A DNA stretch of 21,962 nucleotides. Source: a virus. The notes beneath the pieces are model-generated. The model was not told where the DNA came from, did no database searches, and saw only the letters and a program-made list of their open reading frames with translations. A program made the translations under genes and the position numbers. Below are positions 1 to 8,303 of the stretch, piece by piece (position 1 is the first letter of the stretch; every line of letters begins with the position of its first letter). The stretch covers positions 3,473 through 25,434 of IMG/VR virus record IMGVR_UViG_3300030329_001442. One strand, written 5' to 3'.

Positions 1-2504
1 CTGCGATGGTAAATGCAAACGTTATTACAGGTCAGACTGCAGAAACTTCTCTAGATAGTAATAATGATACGTTATTATTTCACGACAACTCTGCAAGTGC
101 ATTACGTAAAGTAACTGTTGGAAGTCTATCTAGTGCTTTAGGTGGATTGTCTGAGGTTTCTGGAGACTCATCTCCACAATTAGGTGGTGATTTAGATGTA
201 AATGGCAATGATATTACAGGCTCTACAATAACACTAGATTCTGCAGGAGACATAATACTTGACGCAGATGGCACAGACATAACCCTAAAAGATGGTGGAA
301 CAACTTTTGCTAATCTTAAAAACTCTAGTGGTGAGTTAGTAATTCAATCAGGTTCTACACCTACAACTGCTATGACCTTTAGTGGTGCTAACGTAACTTT
401 AGCAGGAAACTTAACTGTATCAGGAACAACAACTACAGTAAACTCTACTACTGTAAATCTAAACGACCACAACATTGTATTAGATAGTGGTAATGATACA
501 AGTGCAGTAGTAAATGGTGCAGGTATAACTATTGAAGGTGGTAGTGGAGATGACGCTACATTTAGTTACAATACAACAGGTCCTAAATTTGAATTAAAAT
601 TAGGTTCTAGTCACGAAGATTTACAAGTAGACCAACTCATTGCAGCTTCTTTAGATATATCAGGCAACGTAGATGTAGATGGTACTTTAGAAACAGATGC
701 TTTATCCATAGCAAGCACCACAGTTACTTCTACAGCAGCAGAGCTTAACATTCTTGATGGAGTAACTGCAACCACTGCAGAGCTAAACATTTTAGATGGA
801 GTTACTGCCAGTGCTGCAGATATTAATTTAATAGATGGCATTACAAACGGAACTGTAATAGCAAGTAAAGCTATCATAACTGATTCAAACAAAGATATAT
901 CAGGTGGTAGAAATATTACAATTACAGGTGAACTTGACGCAGCTACACTAGATATATCAGGTAATGCAGATATTGATGGAACACTTGAGACAGATGCGTT
1001 ATCTATCAATGGTACAACTGTTACCTCTACTGCTGCAGAACTAAATATACTTGATGGCGTAACCTCTACTACTGCAGAGTTGAACATTCTTGATGGTGTT
1101 ACATCCACCACTGCAGAATTAAATATATTAGATGGAGTAACCTCTACTACTGCAGAGTTGAATTTGCTTGATGGGTCAACTGCAGGAACAGTTGTAGCAT
1201 CAAAAGCAGTTGTAGTAGACTCAAATAAAGATATAGCAAGTTTTAGAAATGTCACACTAACAGGTGAGCTTGACGCAGCTACCTTAGACATTAGTGGTAA
1301 TGCAGACATAGATGGCACACTTGAAGCAGCTGCAATCACAGTGGGTGGTACTGCATTAAACACTGTTATAGCAGGTGTTACTGTTACTGATGCTACCAAT
1401 GCTGCTCACGTATTAGTTACAGATAACGAAAGTACAGACGAAGATAATTTAATTACCTTTGTAGAAGGTGCAACTTCTAGCACAGGTAACGTTGGATTAG
1501 AGATGGATGGTAACTTAACTTACAATCCAAGCACAGGTAGATTAACTGCTACACAGTTAGCAGGTACATTACAAACTGCTGCACAAGCAAACATTACATC
1601 ATTAGGAACACTTACAACATTAACAGTAGATGACATTACTATTAATGATAGCACTATATCTGACAGTGGAGATTTTACATTAGATGTTGGTGGAGATATA
1701 ACTTTTGATGCTGCAGGTAATGATTTTAAATTTCAAGATAACGGAACAGAGTTTTTTAGAATTAGTAACTCATCTAGCAATGCAGTTCTTAAACCTACTG
1801 TGTCTGCTAAAGATATAATTTTTCAAAGAACAAATGGTGATGAGATAGCAAGAGTTAAGTCAAGTACTGATACATTCGATGTTCAAACAGGCAAACTTGC
1901 TATAAACGGAACAGCAATTACATCCACTGCTGCAGAGTTAAACATCCTAGATGGAGTGACCTCTACTGCTGCAGAATTGAACATCCTTGATGGCGTTACT
2001 TCTACCACAGCCGAGTTAAATATCTTAGATGGAGTTACATCTACAGCAGCCGAGTTGAATTTAGTAGACGGAATTACTGCAGGCACAGTGTCTGCGTCTA
2101 AAGCAGTTATTGTTGACTCTAACAAAGATGTAACAGGTTTTAGAAACGTTACAACAACAGGAGACGTAACTGTAGGAGATGATGCTTCTGTAGCAGGTAG
2201 AGCAACAGGTAATCAAGAGACAGACAATGATGGTAACTTTGATTTAGCGACTGCTAACTTTTTTAAGTGTACTCCATCAGGTAACTTTACTTTAACTTTA
2301 TCTAACCCTGCAGAGGGTCAATCAGGAACAATCATGCTAATTAACACTGGTGGTCACACAGTATCTGCCCACGCTAGTGTTGCTATAAATGCAGATATCT
2401 TAACAGCAATATCTTCAGCAGGAACATATATGCTTACTTATTATTGTTCTGCTGCAAGTGGTAATAATACAATACTAGTAGGTGCAACAGGAGCTTTAGC
2501 GTAA
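1..2504 (+). CDS. Repeat-rich phage tail fibre protein (5' end outside window)
   Basis: This is a long fibrous virion protein, probably a tail fibre that contacts the host surface. The frame is open to the window edge. The first ATG (base 6) lies inside a segment (NVITGQTAE, then DTLLFHDNSASALRK) that resembles the interior of marine phage fibres, so I treat the gene as 5'-truncated; at least 833 residues are visible. The middle consists of Thr/Asp/Gly-rich, beta-solenoid-like repeats: eleven copies of a 13-residue unit (consensus STTAELNILDGVT) in three clusters, joined by longer repeated segments containing LDISGNADIDGTLE. The last ~90 residues (from about NFFKCTPSGNFTLTL) look like the non-repetitive C-terminal cap of marine phage fibres. 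The next gene begins one base after the stop codon. The repeat type is familiar from marine phage fibres, but the receptor and fold are inferred. Confidence 0.82.
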   Translation, partial: AMVNANVITGQTAETSLDSNNDTLLFHDNSASALRKVTVGSLSSALGGLSEVSGDSSPQLGGDLDVNGNDITGSTITLDSAGDIILDADGTDITLKDGGTTFANLKNSSGELVIQSGSTPTTAMTFSGANVTLAGNLTVSGTTTTVNSTTVNLNDHNIVLDSGNDTSAVVNGAGITIEGGSGDDATFSYNTTGPKFELKLGSSHEDLQVDQLIAASLDISGNVDVDGTLETDALSIASTTVTSTAAELNILDGVTATTAELNILDGVTASAADINLIDGITNGTVIASKAIITDSNKDISGGRNITITGELDAATLDISGNADIDGTLETDALSINGTTVTSTAAELNILDGVTSTTAELNILDGVTSTTAELNILDGVTSTTAELNLLDGSTAGTVVASKAVVVDSNKDIASFRNVTLTGELDAATLDISGNADIDGTLEAAAITVGGTALNTVIAGVTVTDATNAAHVLVTDNESTDEDNLITFVEGATSSTGNVGLEMDGNLTYNPSTGRLTATQLAGTLQTAAQANITSLGTLTTLTVDDITINDSTISDSGDFTLDVGGDITFDAAGNDFKFQDNGTEFFRISNSSSNAVLKPTVSAKDIIFQRTNGDEIARVKSSTDTFDVQTGKLAINGTAITSTAAELNILDGVTSTAAELNILDGVTSTTAELNILDGVTSTAAELNLVDGITAGTVSASKAVIVDSNKDVTGFRNVTTTGDVTVGDDASVAGRATGNQETDNDGNFDLATANFFKCTPSGNFTLTLSNPAEGQSGTIMLINTGGHTVSAHASVAINADILTAISSAGTYMLTYYCSAASGNNTILVGATGALA
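729..845 (+). repeat. Fibre 13-aa repeat cluster 1 (3 units of 39 nt)
   Basis: Three contiguous in-frame 39-nt units encode STAAELNILDGVT, ATTAELNILDGVT and the divergent ASAADINLIDGIT. The units differ at many synonymous positions, so the repeat is much clearer in protein than in DNA. Confidence 0.9.
1026..1181 (+). repeat. Fibre 13-aa repeat cluster 2 (4 units of 39 nt)
   Basis: Four contiguous 39-nt units encode STAAELNILDGVT, two copies of STTAELNILDGVT, and STTAELNLLDGST. The unit ends the same way as in cluster 1, followed by a (N/A)GTV(I/V)ASKA linker. Confidence 0.9.
1923..2078 (+). repeat. Fibre 13-aa repeat cluster 3 (4 units of 39 nt)
   Basis: Four contiguous 39-nt units encode three STxAELNILDGVT copies and a last STAAELNLVDGIT, followed by a TAGTVSASKAVIVDSNKD linker like those after clusters 1 and 2. 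Confidence 0.9.
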
Positions 2505-2505
2505 G

Positions 2506-5091
2506 ATGAGTTTACTACCTGCATCAAGTATAGGTGACGAAAGCACAGGTTTTTATAATGGTGTGGCAACACAATCATTAAGGTTTAATGATGGAGATTC
2601 AGACCACCTTACTTTTACTCCGGGTTCAGCAAGTGGACAAACAAAATGTACTATATCAGCTTGGGTAAAAAGATGTAATTTAGGTTCTGAACACGTTATC
2701 TTTCATGCAGGAACAGCAAGTGGAAATAGAGGTCATTTAAGATTTAATTCAGATGATACTTTAGAATGGGCATATTACAATGGTTCTTCTTGGATTCTTG
2801 ATGTGAATACAAATGCATTATATAGGGATACAACAAATTGGTATCACATAGTAGCAAGACTTGATACTACTGATGGAACAGCAGATATTTATGTAAATAA
2901 TACAATACAAACTTTACAAGCATCTGTAAAACCAAGCAGTAGCCAAAATACATCTTTTGGTGAAAATGTAGAACATCAAATAGGTGAAAGAGGGTTTAAC
3001 ACAACTGGATATTTTGATGGGTATTTAGCAGACGTTAATTTTATTAATGGCACAGATTTAACTGCATCTTCTTTTGGAGAAACCAAAGAAGGTGTTTGGA
3101 TTCCCAAAGACACATCTGGTTTAACATTTGGAACAAATGGGTTTAGATTACAGTTTAAACAAACTGGAACTGGTACAGCAGGAGATTCAACGATAGGTGC
3201 TGATACAAGTGGAAACGACAATCATTTTACATCTAATAATTTAGCTTCAGGTGACTCAAATTTACCAGACTGTCCAGAAAACAACTTCTGTACATTAAAA
3301 GGAGTAATAGACCATCAAACCTCTGGCACAGCATCAGTAGGTAATCTACAATTAACAAATGCAGGTAGTAATGGTTGGTCAGTAGCCACTTGCACTTTCG
3401 CAGTAAGTAGTGGCAAATGGTGGTATGAAGCGTGTGCATCTGGAAGCATTGGTATTGGATATAATATAGGTTATCAAAATGTAGAAACTTATACTGGTGC
3501 TGCAACTGATGGAAAAGCTGAAGGTTCATTTTTTTATTACCCCAACACATCTGGAACTGCTTATTATTATGTTGGAACTGCTGATAGTGGTACAGTAGAT
3601 AATGACATTGATTATGATGTCGGAGATGATTTTGTTGTAGGAGATGTTGTAGGGATTGCATTGGATTTAGATTCAAGTCCACCAACAGTTCGGCATTATG
3701 TAAATGGTGTAGCACAAGATGCAGCAAAAGAAATACCATCTGGAAATACTTTAACTCCTTATCTTGGATTATATTCTGCAAGTGTTGTTACTACTTTTAA
3801 CTTTGGTCAAGACCCAACATTTGGGGGAATTTCTGTTAATGGTACTTCTGCTGATGCAACAGATTCCAATGGTAAAGGAAAATTTTACGACACACCACCA
3901 ACTGGATTTCTTGCATTATGCTCGGCAAATTTACCAGAGCCAACGATAAGTCCTAATGCTAATAATCAGAGTTCAGATTTTTATAATGCCATTATTTACA
4001 CGGGAGATGGCAATGATGATAGAGTTATAACTGAAGGCAGTGATGGAAAAAGTATAGGGTTTCAGCCAGATATTACATGGATAAAAAATAGAAGTAATGG
4101 AGGAAATGATTTATTAGTATATGACAGCAGTAGAGGTGGAGACCAAGCTATGATAACAACTAGTCAAGGTTATTATGCTGAATCTACTGCAACGAATAAG
4201 CTAGAAGCATTTGTGTCAGGAGGTTTTAGATTAGGTCAAAGTGTTCATAGTTCAGTTAATTCAGATGGAAATACCTATGTTGCGTGGAATTGGTTTATAG
4301 GTACAACACCTACTGCGACAAATAGTGAATCAGCAGGAGCAACTCCAACATCAGGAAGTGTTAAAATTGATAGCGTAAATAAATCAGACGCACTTGCAGG
4401 AACAATACCTGCAACATCAATTAATGCAAATACAACATCTGGTTGTAGCGTTGTTTTATATGAGGGAACTGGTTCAGCAGGAACAATAGCACATGGACTT
4501 AGTGCTGCACCAAAATGTATTATTCTAAAAAATAGGGATTCAAATCAAAATTGGTGTGTGTATCATGGAGCTAATACATCTGCACCTGCTACTGAAATCT
4601 TGCATTTAAATCGTGAGAATGCTACAGATGATGACGATACATTTTGGAATGATACTGCACCTACTTCAACTGTTTTTTCTGTCGGAACACAAAATAACAC
4701 AAATAAAGATGGTGAAAGCCATATGGCTTATTGTTTTGTTGAAACAGCAGGATTTTCAAAGTTTGGCACATTTAAAGGAAATGGCTCAACAGACGGAACA
4801 TTTGTTTATACTGGATTTACTCCTGCAATTATTATATCAAAACGAACAGACACTGTTGATAATTGGGCGATTTACGATAATGCAAGAGATACCTTTAATC
4901 CACGAGATAGTTATATATATACTGATTCATATACAGCAGCAGCAGAAGCAACTTTCTCAACAGCATTAGTAGATTTTTTAAGTAATGGTTTTAAGTGGAG
5001 AGGTGCAGTTAACTTTGGCAATAACAGTAGTGGAACGTATGTTTACATAGCTTTTGCAGAAAATCCATTTAAATTTAGTAATGCGAAATAA
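2506..5091 (+). CDS. Large tail fibre / receptor-binding protein with LamG-like and SPRY-like domains
   Basis: This 861-residue protein is probably an adhesin at the tail. Residues ~25-190 look like a LamG/concanavalin A-like lectin domain (SFxF-like start LRFNDGDSDHLTF, then TISAWVKR, WYHIVARLDT and ADIYVNN). Residues ~303-405 look like a SPRY-type domain (GKWWYEACASGSIGIGY, GDVVGIALDLD, HYVNGV). From about residue 490 to the end there are three related modules, each with a GFxP..I..K, a W/L-x-(I/V)YD..R and an F..GF..G element, ending in a G.(T)Y(V).A segment. These modules are common in marine phage fibres. The ATG follows the fibre gene's TAA by one base (TAAGATG) and the nearest GGAG is about 12 bases upstream, so translation is probably coupled. 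Lectin-like folds suggest polysaccharide or lipopolysaccharide recognition, but no ligand can be read from the sequence. Confidence 0.78.
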   Translation: MSLLPASSIGDESTGFYNGVATQSLRFNDGDSDHLTFTPGSASGQTKCTISAWVKRCNLGSEHVIFHAGTASGNRGHLRFNSDDTLEWAYYNGSSWILDVNTNALYRDTTNWYHIVARLDTTDGTADIYVNNTIQTLQASVKPSSSQNTSFGENVEHQIGERGFNTTGYFDGYLADVNFINGTDLTASSFGETKEGVWIPKDTSGLTFGTNGFRLQFKQTGTGTAGDSTIGADTSGNDNHFTSNNLASGDSNLPDCPENNFCTLKGVIDHQTSGTASVGNLQLTNAGSNGWSVATCTFAVSSGKWWYEACASGSIGIGYNIGYQNVETYTGAATDGKAEGSFFYYPNTSGTAYYYVGTADSGTVDNDIDYDVGDDFVVGDVVGIALDLDSSPPTVRHYVNGVAQDAAKEIPSGNTLTPYLGLYSASVVTTFNFGQDPTFGGISVNGTSADATDSNGKGKFYDTPPTGFLALCSANLPEPTISPNANNQSSDFYNAIIYTGDGNDDRVITEGSDGKSIGFQPDITWIKNRSNGGNDLLVYDSSRGGDQAMITTSQGYYAESTATNKLEAFVSGGFRLGQSVHSSVNSDGNTYVAWNWFIGTTPTATNSESAGATPTSGSVKIDSVNKSDALAGTIPATSINANTTSGCSVVLYEGTGSAGTIAHGLSAAPKCIILKNRDSNQNWCVYHGANTSAPATEILHLNRENATDDDDTFWNDTAPTSTVFSVGTQNNTNKDGESHMAYCFVETAGFSKFGTFKGNGSTDGTFVYTGFTPAIIISKRTDTVDNWAIYDNARDTFNPRDSYIYTDSYTAAAEATFSTALVDFLSNGFKWRGAVNFGNNSSGTYVYIAFAENPFKFSNAK

Positions 5092-5102
5092 GGAGATAGA
5101 CT

Positions 5103-5672
5103 ATGTCGTGGAAGCATAACGGAAAAATAATAAAAGAAGGAAAAGCGTGGGTTTCAGATAGTGGTGTAAAACATCCTGCTATTTGGATGAGATGGTCAGA
5201 CTCCGAAAAAAGAGATAATGGACTGACATGGGAAGACCCACCTGCATCTGAAGCTCCTTTTGATAATAGATTTTATTGGGGTAGAAAAACTGATGGTAGT
5301 TTAATTGAAAGAAAATTAGCTGACGAAGATGCTACTGATGAAAAAGGCAATAAACTTAAAGATGCTGATGGCAACCAAGTTATTAATGAAGGACTTAAAT
5401 CAATTTGGATTAGTAGAACAAAAGAACGTACTAAAGATTTATTAAGTAAATCTGATTGGGAAGTTACAAGAAAAGCAGAAAAGGGAACTGCTATTGCTAC
5501 TGCTACAAGTACCTATAGAGACAAAGTTAGAACTGCTTGCGACACTATAGAGACTAAGATAAACAACTGTTCTAAGTTATCCGAGTTTATAGCTTTGTTT
5601 GATTTGCCAAAAGACAGTGATGGTAAAGTAACTGGTAATGCACCTATAAATGACTTTCCAACAGAGAATTAA
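5103..5672 (+). CDS. Probable tail fibre assembly / virion-associated protein
   Basis: This is a 189-residue soluble protein. The N-terminal half has Trp-rich, fibre-like sequence (SWKHNGKIIKEGKAWVS, NRFYWGRKTDGS). The C-terminal half has the pattern RTKERTKDLLSKSDWEVTRK, an acidic/Gly turn, then YRDKVRTACDTIE. That DW..TRKAE.G...YR..VR pattern resembles the C-terminal region of phage fibre-assembly chaperones and XkdW/DUF4376-like proteins. Its place directly after the fibre genes supports a helper role in fibre folding or attachment. The start is well supported: TAAGGAG overlaps the upstream stop and lies 7 bases before the ATG. Two bases after the stop a promoter begins. The family assignment rests on pattern resemblance only. 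Confidence 0.6.
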   Translation: MSWKHNGKIIKEGKAWVSDSGVKHPAIWMRWSDSEKRDNGLTWEDPPASEAPFDNRFYWGRKTDGSLIERKLADEDATDEKGNKLKDADGNQVINEGLKSIWISRTKERTKDLLSKSDWEVTRKAEKGTAIATATSTYRDKVRTACDTIETKINNCSKLSEFIALFDLPKDSDGKVTGNAPINDFPTEN

Positions 5673-5673
5673 C

Positions 5674-5701
5674 TTGACATTTTGTATAAAAAGGATATAA
5701 T
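5674..5701 (+). promoter_or_regulatory. Consensus sigma70-type promoter upstream of holin candidate
   Basis: TTGACA at 5674-5679 and TATAAT at 5696-5701 are separated by 16 bases, a 12/12 match to the bacterial sigma70 consensus. It starts two bases after the stop of the previous gene and fills the 32-base gap before the next. A transcript would begin near 5708, just inside the annotated reading frame. Confidence 0.65.
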
Positions 5702-5704
5702 TAG

Positions 5705-5938
5705 ATGGAGATAGATGCAATGTTATTTTGGAATATAATCCTAACAATGGTAGTAGTACCATTTGGTTGGGCATTCAACAAGATGTTCCAAGAGGTAAAG
5801 CGTATACAAATACTCCTAAATAAAACAAGAGAAGAATATGCACGTAAGGATGATGTTAAAGAAGATATGCATGACCTTATGGATGCTATTAAAAGATTAG
5901 AAGATAAACTAGATAAGATATTAATGGGAGCTAGATAG
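5705..5938 (+). CDS. Small membrane/coiled-coil protein, holin candidate
   Basis: This 77-residue protein has one membrane segment (residues ~7-24, LFWNIILTMVVVPFGWAF) followed by a charged coiled coil (residues ~27-75) ending in LEDKLDKILMGAR. Size, single N-terminal membrane segment and place in the late module fit a holin or other lysis/membrane factor, but no endolysin is visible in the window, so this is inference. There are two possible starts. The ATG at 5705 has AAGGA at 5691-5695. The ATG at 5720 (codon 6) has its own GGAG at 5707-5710, nine bases away. The long form adds the acidic residues E and D ahead of the membrane segment. The promoter just upstream would start RNA near 5708, which would exclude the first ATG, so the two starts may be used from different transcripts. 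The stop overlaps the next gene's GTG. Confidence 0.6.
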   Translation: MEIDAMLFWNIILTMVVVPFGWAFNKMFQEVKRIQILLNKTREEYARKDDVKEDMHDLMDAIKRLEDKLDKILMGAR

Positions 5939-7980
5939 TGGCAGTATTTACAGGATTTAAACCAACAGGATTAAAGAAAATAGCAGGTAGACTTGGCTAT
6001 CAAGGTTCATTAGATAACTTTGAAAATTATCTAGAACAGAATCCTGAGAAGAAAAGACAAATGCTTGTCTACGAAGAGTCTGCAAAACGTATGGCTCGTG
6101 GTGGTATTGTTAGAATGCAAGAGGGTGGCACAACTGCCTCTAGAGAGCTACGCCCTGAGGATTTTGATACTGTATATGGAGGACCTGCTCCAATGCCTAG
6201 TCTAGATGAAGGTGCATTTACACCTCCACCTGTTACACCTCCACCTGTTACACCTCCACCTGAAGAAGAAAAGGCACAAACAATAGAAGACTTTAGTATA
6301 CAACAAGCAAAAAATCCAACTGTGCCTGAGGGAGGTGTTACTAAAGCAGCTAACATAGAGTATGACCCAAATCAATCTGTATCGACAACAGATAGTATGA
6401 TTAAAGATGATGTAAAAGTAGGTACTACAGTAAAAGGTCAAGTTGCTCAAACAGGAACTCCTGATGCAAGTTCTGCTGCAACAATAGATGCTTCAAATGC
6501 TTCTCCTGAAGTAAAAGAAGCTGTAAAAAGCATGAACGCTGCTCAAGGTATTGTTAGTAACGAAGCTATAGTAAATCCTGCACAACAAGATGAAAGTTCT
6601 GTATCAAAGTTAAAAGCTGCACAAGGAACTGCTACTACATTACAAAACCCTGTTCAAAGAGAAATACAGGAAGGTGAGTTAATTAGTGGAGTAGCTAACG
6701 CTGAAAAGGCAGCTAAATTTACTGAACAAATAGAAGCAGCAGAGGCATTGCCTTCAGAAAAAGCTACTGTAAGAGGACAACTTGCAGAGCTAACTTCTGA
6801 CTTTGATGGTAAAAATCCACCACCTTGGGCAGCAGGAACATTAAGAGCTATTCAGGCTCAGATGGCTGCAAGAGGAGTAGGTGCATCTAGTATGGCAGGA
6901 CAAGCTCTTATTCAAGGAGCATTAGAGTCTGCACTTCCCATAGCTCAAGCAGATGCTTCAACATTTGCAAGATTTGAGGAACAAAATCTATCCAACAGAC
7001 AAGCAAGAGCACTTTTAGCTGCAGAACAAAGAGCTACTTTCTTAGGTCAAGAGTTTGACCAAGCATTTCAATCAAGAGTAAAAAACGCTGCATCTATAGC
7101 AGATGTAGCAAATATGAATTTTACTGCAGAGCAAACTATAGCTTTAGAAAATGCTAAAATGACTGAAACAATGAATATAGCCAATCTAGAAAATAGACAA
7201 GCTATGGTTATGGCAGAAGCTGCTGCGTTATCTAATTTAGATGAAGCAAACTTAAATAACAGACAACAAGCTGCAGTGCAAAATGCTAAATCTTTTTTAG
7301 AAATGGACATGGCTAATTTAGATAATGAACAACAAACAGAAATGTTTAAAAATGAACAAATAACACAAGCCATATTTACAGATACTGCAGCAGATAACGC
7401 TGCAAAACAATTCAATGCAGAGTCAGAAAATCAAACAAATCAATTCTATGATGGATTAAAAGCTGATGTTGCTAAACATAATACAGAGCAAAAAAATGCT
7501 ATGGAAAGATATAATGCAGGAGAAGAAAACGAGATAGCAAAATATAATGCAGAGCTTAAACTGCAGAAAGAAAAGTTTAATTCAGAGAATAGAAGAATAA
7601 TAGACCAATCAAACGCAGTGTGGAGAAGAGAAATAGCAACTGCAGACACTGAGGCAATTAACCGTGCTAACGAATTAAATGCAAAAGCAGTGTTAGATAT
7701 ATCGGCAACTGCATACAATAATATTTGGCAAGGTTTTAGAGATGACATTGAGCATTCTTTTAAATCAGGTGAAAATGCAAAAGAACGTGCAAAAGATATA
7801 ACATTAAGAAAAATGCAAGACGAGGCAGAAGTTGCTGCCGCTGCTTTAGTGGCGAGTGCTCAAGAAGCATCTGATTTAGCAGATGGTGTTGTTGCTTTAG
7901 CGACAAGTAATACTGGTGCAAGTTTAGTTTCTGATGCAGTAGACATAGCAGAAAAAGCTATAAAGTGGATATTTGGTTAG
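5938..7980 (+). CDS. Virion structural protein with 11-residue repeat rod
   Basis: This is a 680-residue protein, probably an internal virion or tail component. It starts at GTG (5938), overlapping the previous TAG by one base, with GGGAG at 5926-5930. Residues ~1-60 are basic (FTGFKPTGLKKIAGRLGY, RMARGGIVRMQEGG), a start seen in marine phage structural proteins. A Pro/Thr hinge (PPPVTPPPVTPPP) follows at residues ~95-108, then an Ala/Thr/Gln-rich linker. Residues ~350-591 form an uninterrupted 11-residue repeat with Asn or Asp at the first position of most units, consistent with a long alpha-helical rod. The C-terminus (GFRDDIEHSF to the terminal AIKWIFG) is helical and Ala-rich. I recognise no enzymatic motif. 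The role is inferred from composition and from its place between fibre and ejection-protein genes. Confidence 0.6.
   Translation: MAVFTGFKPTGLKKIAGRLGYQGSLDNFENYLEQNPEKKRQMLVYEESAKRMARGGIVRMQEGGTTASRELRPEDFDTVYGGPAPMPSLDEGAFTPPPVTPPPVTPPPEEEKAQTIEDFSIQQAKNPTVPEGGVTKAANIEYDPNQSVSTTDSMIKDDVKVGTTVKGQVAQTGTPDASSAATIDASNASPEVKEAVKSMNAAQGIVSNEAIVNPAQQDESSVSKLKAAQGTATTLQNPVQREIQEGELISGVANAEKAAKFTEQIEAAEALPSEKATVRGQLAELTSDFDGKNPPPWAAGTLRAIQAQMAARGVGASSMAGQALIQGALESALPIAQADASTFARFEEQNLSNRQARALLAAEQRATFLGQEFDQAFQSRVKNAASIADVANMNFTAEQTIALENAKMTETMNIANLENRQAMVMAEAAALSNLDEANLNNRQQAAVQNAKSFLEMDMANLDNEQQTEMFKNEQITQAIFTDTAADNAAKQFNAESENQTNQFYDGLKADVAKHNTEQKNAMERYNAGEENEIAKYNAELKLQKEKFNSENRRIIDQSNAVWRREIATADTEAINRANELNAKAVLDISATAYNNIWQGFRDDIEHSFKSGENAKERAKDITLRKMQDEAEVAAAALVASAQEASDLADGVVALATSNTGASLVSDAVDIAEKAIKWIFG
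6220..6261 (+). repeat. 15-nt tandem repeat encoding Pro-rich hinge
   Basis: Two exact copies of ACACCTCCACCTGTT and a third copy cut to 12 bases lie in frame and encode TPPPV units. Slippage here would change hinge length in steps of five residues. Confidence 0.9.
6985..7710 (+). repeat. 22 contiguous 11-residue (33-nt) repeat units
   Basis: Cutting the protein every 11 residues from Asn at base 6985 gives 22 units with no insertion or deletion. Asn is first in 15 and Asp in 2 more. Typical units are NLENRQAMVMA, NLNNRQQAAVQ and NAELKLQKEKF. The first half alternates NL..RQ and NA units (22-residue period); the second half is closer to (F/Y)NAE every 11. An 11-residue period fits a hendecad, right-handed coiled coil. 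The DNA itself is poorly conserved between units. Confidence 0.85.
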
Positions 7981-7988
7981 GAGTAAAT

Positions 7989-8303
7989 ATGATACAGAGT
8001 AGTATAGTAGCAAAAACATATGTAAACATGGATGTTATGGCTAAAGAAATAGAGAAAGCAGAAAAAGGAGAAGGTAAAAATGCCTCAAAAATTACTGCTA
8101 AACCCTCTGAAAAAAAAGGTTTATTGACAAGAAATAAAATGTTTGAACCTAGAAAAAATATGGAAGAGTCTGACTCTGAATCCGAAGAAGACATAAGTGT
8201 ACAACAACAAAAATTAGTATTAGGATATTTGATGAGAATACGTAAGGCTTTTGAAGAGGCAAGAGAAGCAAAAAAAGCAAGAAAAGGTAAAAAAAATGGC
8301 TGA
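7989..8303 (+). CDS. Small highly charged protein of unknown function
   Basis: This 104-residue protein is not one I recognise. It has a short N-terminus (MIQSSIVAKTYVNMDVMAKE), a Lys/Glu-rich middle, an acidic Ser/Glu stretch (ESDSESEED) and a basic tail (REAKKARKGKKNG). It is probably partly disordered with one helix near QQQKLVLGYLMRIRKAFEEA. I chose the ATG at 7989 because AGGAG (7979-7983, overlapping the previous stop) lies five bases upstream; the in-frame ATG at 7965 is inside the preceding gene and has no such site. Its stop overlaps the next gene's start, so it is cotranslated with the virion genes. A scaffold or small virion role is possible, but nothing in the sequence proves it. 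Confidence 0.65.
   Translation: MIQSSIVAKTYVNMDVMAKEIEKAEKGEGKNASKITAKPSEKKGLLTRNKMFEPRKNMEESDSESEEDISVQQQKLVLGYLMRIRKAFEEAREAKKARKGKKNG

Noticed and set aside
611-1399. Long minus-strand open frame (262 aa) opposite the fibre repeats
   Set aside because: It mirrors the 39-nt repeats, has no ribosome-binding site and is Ser/Val-rich low-complexity sequence; it is a shadow of the repeated sense gene. The 1883-2125 minus frame is the same effect.
729-2078. Regular 39-nt repeats as a CRISPR array
   Set aside because: Units are directly adjacent with no spacers, in frame, and diverge at synonymous sites, so they are protein repeats.
3233-3781. 182-aa minus-strand frame rich in Leu, Gln and His
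   Set aside because: Composition is that of antisense A/T-rich codons and it lies wholly within the second fibre gene, whose domains are clear.
7068-7748. Minus-strand frames of 115 and 100 aa
   Set aside because: They lie opposite the 11-residue repeat and owe their lack of stops to its regular Ala/Asn/Glu codons.
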